Source: Atkinsonella hypoxylon
Taxonomy: Eukaryota > Ascomycota > Sordariomycetes > Hypocreales > Clavicipitaceae
Direction: 5' to 3'
DNA: 61,725 nt
Assembly: GCA_000729835.1 (NCBI GenBank)
Contig: JFHB01000185.1
Coordinates: 1 to 61,725, forward strand
How positions within the stretch are numbered: position 1 is the first letter of the stretch; each line of letters opens with the position of its first letter. Of the stretch, positions 61,581-61,725 are shown piece after piece. The translations under genes and the position numbers were made by a program. The notes beneath the pieces were generated by a model. That model saw nothing but the letters and a program-made list of their open reading frames with translations, searched no databases and had not been told where the DNA came from.

Positions 61581-61725
61581 TATTATAGTAGAATTTAACG
61601 TAGGTTTATTAGAAGTAACAATAGGTTGTTAGATTTAATAAGTTATACAATAAATTGTAAGAGAAGTTATAAGAGCTTCTGTAAGGAGCATCTAGTAATA
61701 GTGTTCTAGTGAATAATAGTTAATT
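61581..61725 (-). repeat. Gypsy-1 copy C 5' LTR, cut by the window end
   Basis: First 145 of 243 bp, starting TATTATAGTAGAATTTAACG. The remaining 98 bp, then CTAGA and the rest of copy B gag, should follow outside the window. Confidence 0.9.

Larger units (their letters stand above)
28347..61725 (-). mobile_element. Gypsy-1 copy C, split by three Copia elements, runs off the window
   Basis: Pieces are 28347-30901, 38728-42024, 49898-50750 and 58580-61725. Their lengths up to the 5' LTR (2555, 3297, 853, 3001) equal the matching copy A intervals exactly. The left LTR (28347-28589) is the 3' LTR; the 5' LTR starts at 61581 and is cut by the window end with 145 of 243 bases present. The element entered copy B. 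It is as heavily RIPed as copy A, apart from its first 60 or so bases. Confidence 0.92.

Noticed and set aside
1..61725. CRISPR arrays, tRNA/rRNA genes or a secondary-metabolite or effector gene
   Set aside because: No regularly spaced short repeats, no tRNA-like cloverleaf or conserved rRNA core, and no intact gene with ordinary codon use were seen anywhere in the window.

Overview
The window looks like an AT-rich heterochromatic block from a filamentous ascomycete (Pezizomycotina-type) genome. It appears to consist almost entirely of LTR retrotransposons ruined by repeat-induced point mutation (RIP). CpA and TpG are strongly depleted, TpA is in excess, and former Gln and Trp codons read as stops; for example, 3541-3660 contains no CA and no TG. 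I found no intact host gene, tRNA, rRNA or CRISPR array. Because RIP removes TGA and makes TAA/TAG, reading through stops makes every frame look open. I therefore name coding regions only where family motifs survive.

Layout. (1) 1-4050 is unassigned mutated DNA. (2) 4050-10435 is a minus-strand Ty3/Gypsy element, here called Gypsy-2, with gag, zinc knuckle, protease, RT, RNase H and integrase. (3) A second family, Gypsy-1 (243-bp LTRs, one-frame gag-pol ending in a chromodomain, and a further ORF before the 3' LTR), inserted into Gypsy-2 at CCTAG. The junction was then tandemly duplicated as a unit of about 4.78 kb (7063-11841 and 11842-16620). Full-length Gypsy-1 copy A is 15215-25163. (4) 25169-25905 is a 0.7-kb island with little RIP. 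(5) 25906-26612 is a solo Copia LTR whose two flanks do not match. (6) 26613-28346 is gag of Gypsy-1 copy B. (7) Gypsy-1 copy C starts at 28347 inside copy B and runs off the window end. It is split by three full-length Ty1/Copia elements with perfect 5-bp target duplications: Copia-1 (30902-38722, plus, ACTCT), Copia-2 (42025-49892, minus, ATATC) and Copia-3 (50751-58574, plus, CTGCT).

Removing the Copia elements restores copy C, which is colinear with copy A with no net length difference over 9.7 kb. Order of events: Gypsy-2, then Gypsy-1 copies, then C into B, then Copia elements into C. Mutation load falls along that order: the Gypsy elements are saturated, while the Copia elements keep many CA/TG sites and longer open stretches. 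All elements appear dead; any function left would be structural, as a target for heterochromatin and RIP.
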